64,000 nucleotides of DNA from JBHHUI01 sp965248775. Lineage in GTDB: Bacteria; Chloroflexota; Anaerolineae; Anaerolineales; JBHHUI01. Under the pieces are notes generated by a model that saw nothing but the letters and a program-made list of their open reading frames with translations, was not told the DNA's origin and did not search any database. This document shows positions 61,771-64,000 of this stretch, in pieces. Numbering within the stretch: position 1 is the stretch's first letter; each line of letters opens with the position of its first letter. The stretch is taken from assembly GCA_965248775.1 (NCBI GenBank), contig OZ252150.1:868001-932000 (forward strand). Reading direction: 5' to 3'. The position numbers and the translations under genes were made by a program.

Positions 61771-62128
61771 TCGATAGCAGGTCGAGCAGGAGACCCAGCG
61801 CAAATCATACCAATAATAGGATTACGCAACAATCAGGAATAAGGATGGAGGACTAAATATCTAAGTGTCGAAGCAATCTCAGTGGCGCCGGGTTATGCTT
61901 AGGCCATAGCCGAATTTATACATTTGAAGTAAGCGTACTCTGTGGTGAAAAAACCCTGTCCGACCAAAATGTGGCGCGGTTGCTCGCGTGGAACTAGGTG
62001 CGTCCTTGCCTGGCTGGGGAGCTTGTGCTCAGGGCGCCATCAACTGTTTACGCAGCCTGAACTGTGTTTGAGTATCTGTTGGGAACTGTAAGCGAAGGAC
62101 TTTAGACCGGCTGATTAAACCCGAACAG
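61771..62128. other. Spacer with no gene seen
   Basis: 358 bp between the YceI fragment and the end of gltD. No open frame with family features, no clear terminator with a T run. Confidence 0.4.
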
Positions 62129-63646
62129 TCAAGAAGGCAAGCTTGTCTCCCCCATTAAATGTCGATCCACTTCGCGTGCAGCGCCTCGACCTTCGTTGAT
62201 AGCCCAGACGATCAGGGACTGACCCCGGCGGCAATCACCGGCAGCGAACACGCCCTCAATTGAAGTAGCAAACCTACCATATTCAGCCTTGAAGTTGCTG
62301 CGCCCATCTGTCTCAAATCCCATTTGCTCGACCAACGTGTGCTCCGGCCCCAGATAGCCCATCGCCAGCAAGACCAGGTCGGCGGGGAATACTTGCTCGG
62401 AGCCGGGTAATTCTGTCATGTCCCATTTGCCCGTTTCTTCCTTGGTCCACTCGGCGCGGACGGTGCGGATACCTGTGACGTGGCCCCGATTGTCGCTCAC
62501 GAATTCTTTGCTGATCACGCTAAACTCGCGTGGGTCACGCCCAAACAATGCGTTGGTTTCTTCGTGTCCATACTCCACACGAAAGATGTTCGGCCACTCC
62601 GGCCAAGGGTTGTCTGGGGCGCGCTCGGCCGGAGGGCGCGGGAGCAGCTCAAGGTTGACCATGCTCTTGCATCCGTGGCGCAGCGCAGTGCCGATACAGT
62701 CATTGCCGGTGTCGCCACCGCCGATCACGACCACATGCTTATCTTTGGCCGAGATGTAGTTGCCAACATCGGAGACTCGTTGTCCCAGGATTGGGCCGAG
62801 CGGTCTGGTCGAACCGTTCTTATGGTGGCCGTCGAGCAGCTGCTTGGTGTTGGCATGCAGAAATTCCATGGCGAAGTGAATGCCCCGAAGTTCGCGGCCC
62901 GCGATAGATGAGTCGCGCGGCTGGGTCGCGCCGCTGGCGAGTACAATCGCATCGTATTCCTCTCGTAGTTGCCATGCATCCACGTTGACGCCGACGTGGG
63001 CATTGGTTATGAACTCCATGCCCTCAGCTGCCAGCAAGTCAACGCGACGCTGCACGATATTCTTGTCGAGCTTCATGTTGGGGATGCCATACATGAGCAG
63101 GCCGCCGATGCGATCGTCACGCTCGTAGATGGTGACGTGGTGCCCAGCGTGGTTGAGTTGGTCAGCGGCGGCCAAGCCCGCCGGTCCGGAACCGATCACG
63201 GCGACGCGGTTGCCCGTACGTGTCGCCGGCTGGTTGGGCGTTATCCATCCTTCCGCAAAGCCCCGATCTACGATTGCGTTCTCAATTTCCTTGATTGTCA
63301 CCGCAGGTTCGTTGATCCCCAAAGTGCACGCGCCCTCGCACGGCGCGGGACAGACTCGACCGGTGAACTCCGGGAAATTGTTCGTCTTGTGCAGAAGGTC
63401 GAGGGCTTCGCGCCAGCGGCCACGATAGACCAAGTCGTTCCATTCGGGGATCAGGTTTTCCACTGGGCAGCCGTAGTTCGATTGGCAGAACGGCACACCG
63501 CAATCCATACAACGCGCGCCCTGAGTGTGCAGCTGCGCTTCGTCCGCTGGCTCATGAAATTCGAGGAAGTCGTGAATGCGAACATTGGGCACGCGCTGCG
63601 GGGTCGTCTGGCGCGCATATTCCATGAAACCGGTGGGTTTTGCCAC
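62129..63646 (-). CDS. gltD: Glutamate synthase small subunit
   Basis: 505 residues. NAD(P)H-oxidising subunit that feeds electrons to GltB for making glutamate from glutamine and 2-oxoglutarate. N-terminal Cys clusters for [4Fe-4S] (ARCMDCGVPFCQSNYGCPVE, then VCPAPCEGACTLGI), FAD site VAVIGSGPAGLAAADQLNHA, NAD(P) region VVIGGGDTGNDCIGTALRHG, and a C-terminal FAD block IEGVFAAGDCRRGQSLIVWA. Normal length. It follows gltB by 10 nt on the same strand. Confidence 0.95.
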   Translation of the reverse strand: MAKPTGFMEYARQTTPQRVPNVRIHDFLEFHEPADEAQLHTQGARCMDCGVPFCQSNYGCPVENLIPEWNDLVYRGRWREALDLLHKTNNFPEFTGRVCPAPCEGACTLGINEPAVTIKEIENAIVDRGFAEGWITPNQPATRTGNRVAVIGSGPAGLAAADQLNHAGHHVTIYERDDRIGGLLMYGIPNMKLDKNIVQRRVDLLAAEGMEFITNAHVGVNVDAWQLREEYDAIVLASGATQPRDSSIAGRELRGIHFAMEFLHANTKQLLDGHHKNGSTRPLGPILGQRVSDVGNYISAKDKHVVVIGGGDTGNDCIGTALRHGCKSMVNLELLPRPPAERAPDNPWPEWPNIFRVEYGHEETNALFGRDPREFSVISKEFVSDNRGHVTGIRTVRAEWTKEETGKWDMTELPGSEQVFPADLVLLAMGYLGPEHTLVEQMGFETDGRSNFKAEYGRFATSIEGVFAAGDCRRGQSLIVWAINEGRGAAREVDRHLMGETSLPS

Positions 63647-63656
63647 AGCTGACCCC

Positions 63657-64000
63657 TTAAACTGCTGCCACGCTGATCGGTTGCTGATCCTGTCCGAGGA
63701 CTAACTGGATTTCGGTCGGCTCCCTATCCATGCTCGCTGTCTTGTGCTCCGTGCGCTGTTCGAGCACACGCTTGTAGTCGATTGGTATGACCTTGACGAA
63801 TTGCGGCAAGAAGGCTTCCCAATTATTCAACACCTTCTCGGCGACGGTCGAGCCGGTGTATTGCCTGTGTAGCGCAATAAGTTGGCGCAGCTCGGCGATA
63901 TCTTCGTCGGTAACGACCTCATCCAGCTCCACCATGTCGATGTTACAGTTCTGGTGGAAGTCATCGTTTGCTTTCCACACATAGGCGACGCCCCCGGACA
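63657..64000 (-). CDS. gltB: Glutamate synthase large subunit, C-terminal end
   Basis: About 114 residues of the end of the large subunit; the rest lies beyond the right edge. SGGVAYVWKANDDFHQNCNI followed by DMVELDEVVTDEDIAELRQL is the end of the GXGXG-type C-terminal domain, and HRQYTGSTVAEKVLNNWEAF, then LPQFVKVIPIDYKRVLEQ is the usual tail. It is read in frame to the window edge. Confidence 0.93.
   Translation of the reverse strand, partial: SGGVAYVWKANDDFHQNCNIDMVELDEVVTDEDIAELRQLIALHRQYTGSTVAEKVLNNWEAFLPQFVKVIPIDYKRVLEQRTEHKTASMDREPTEIQLVLGQDQQPISVAAV

Overview
The window reads as a chromosomal piece of a Chloroflexota-like bacterium (Anaerolineae or relatives). That placement is inference. 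It rests on a complete LysW-dependent aminoadipate lysine operon, a ferredoxin-type sulfite reductase with an extra C-terminal domain, an LPXTG-anchored surface protein, and many unrelated insertion sequences sitting next to densely packed metabolic operons. No rRNA or tRNA gene was recognised.

Positions 1-27,100 are an accessory region. Small single-gene units (F420-type reductase, SRPBCC protein, peroxiredoxin-like protein, S41 peptidase, membrane proteins, regulator plus membrane protein) are separated by sites with the architecture of integron attC sites; the clearest is 9859-9923. No integron integrase is visible. Insertion sequences have broken many of these genes. In several cases I could read both terminal repeats and the target duplication and rebuild the original gene: SRPBCC 6064-9644, S41 peptidase 11102-13982, and an acyl-CoA ligase hit exactly at its start codon. 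One block, 18171-23133, holds three elements nested inside one another.

The most striking observation is a set of very short inserts (about 21-33 nt), inside transposase genes, spacers and the centres of attC-like sites. Nearly all have two interleaved inverted repeats in the order A-B-A'-B', and most carry ACTGGGT or CCCGTCC. Several are directly visible as insertions because a second copy of the host gene lacks them.

Positions 27,135-36,567 hold a ten-gene lysine operon (lysW, lysX, lysY, lysZ, lysJ, homocitrate synthase, lysT, lysU, homoisocitrate dehydrogenase, lysK), preceded by a Lys-rich leader ORF and a terminator that look like an attenuator. A broken LPXTG surface protein and a NarL-type two-component system follow on the minus strand. 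Positions 40,395-46,278 are a second insertion-sequence cluster with two inverted ISAzo13-like copies.

From 46,339 to the right edge everything is on the minus strand: an ABC exporter; a sulfate assimilation operon (sulfite reductase, hypothetical, cobA, APS reductase, sat, cysG-type dehydrogenase) that makes sulfide and the siroheme the reductase needs; an OmpR-type two-component system with a membrane protein; a CopB-type copper ATPase with one in-frame amber codon; a rhodanese; and gltD with the end of gltB. Single-base lesions (cysH amber, copB amber, surface protein frameshift, cytochrome frameshift) may be real or assembly errors.
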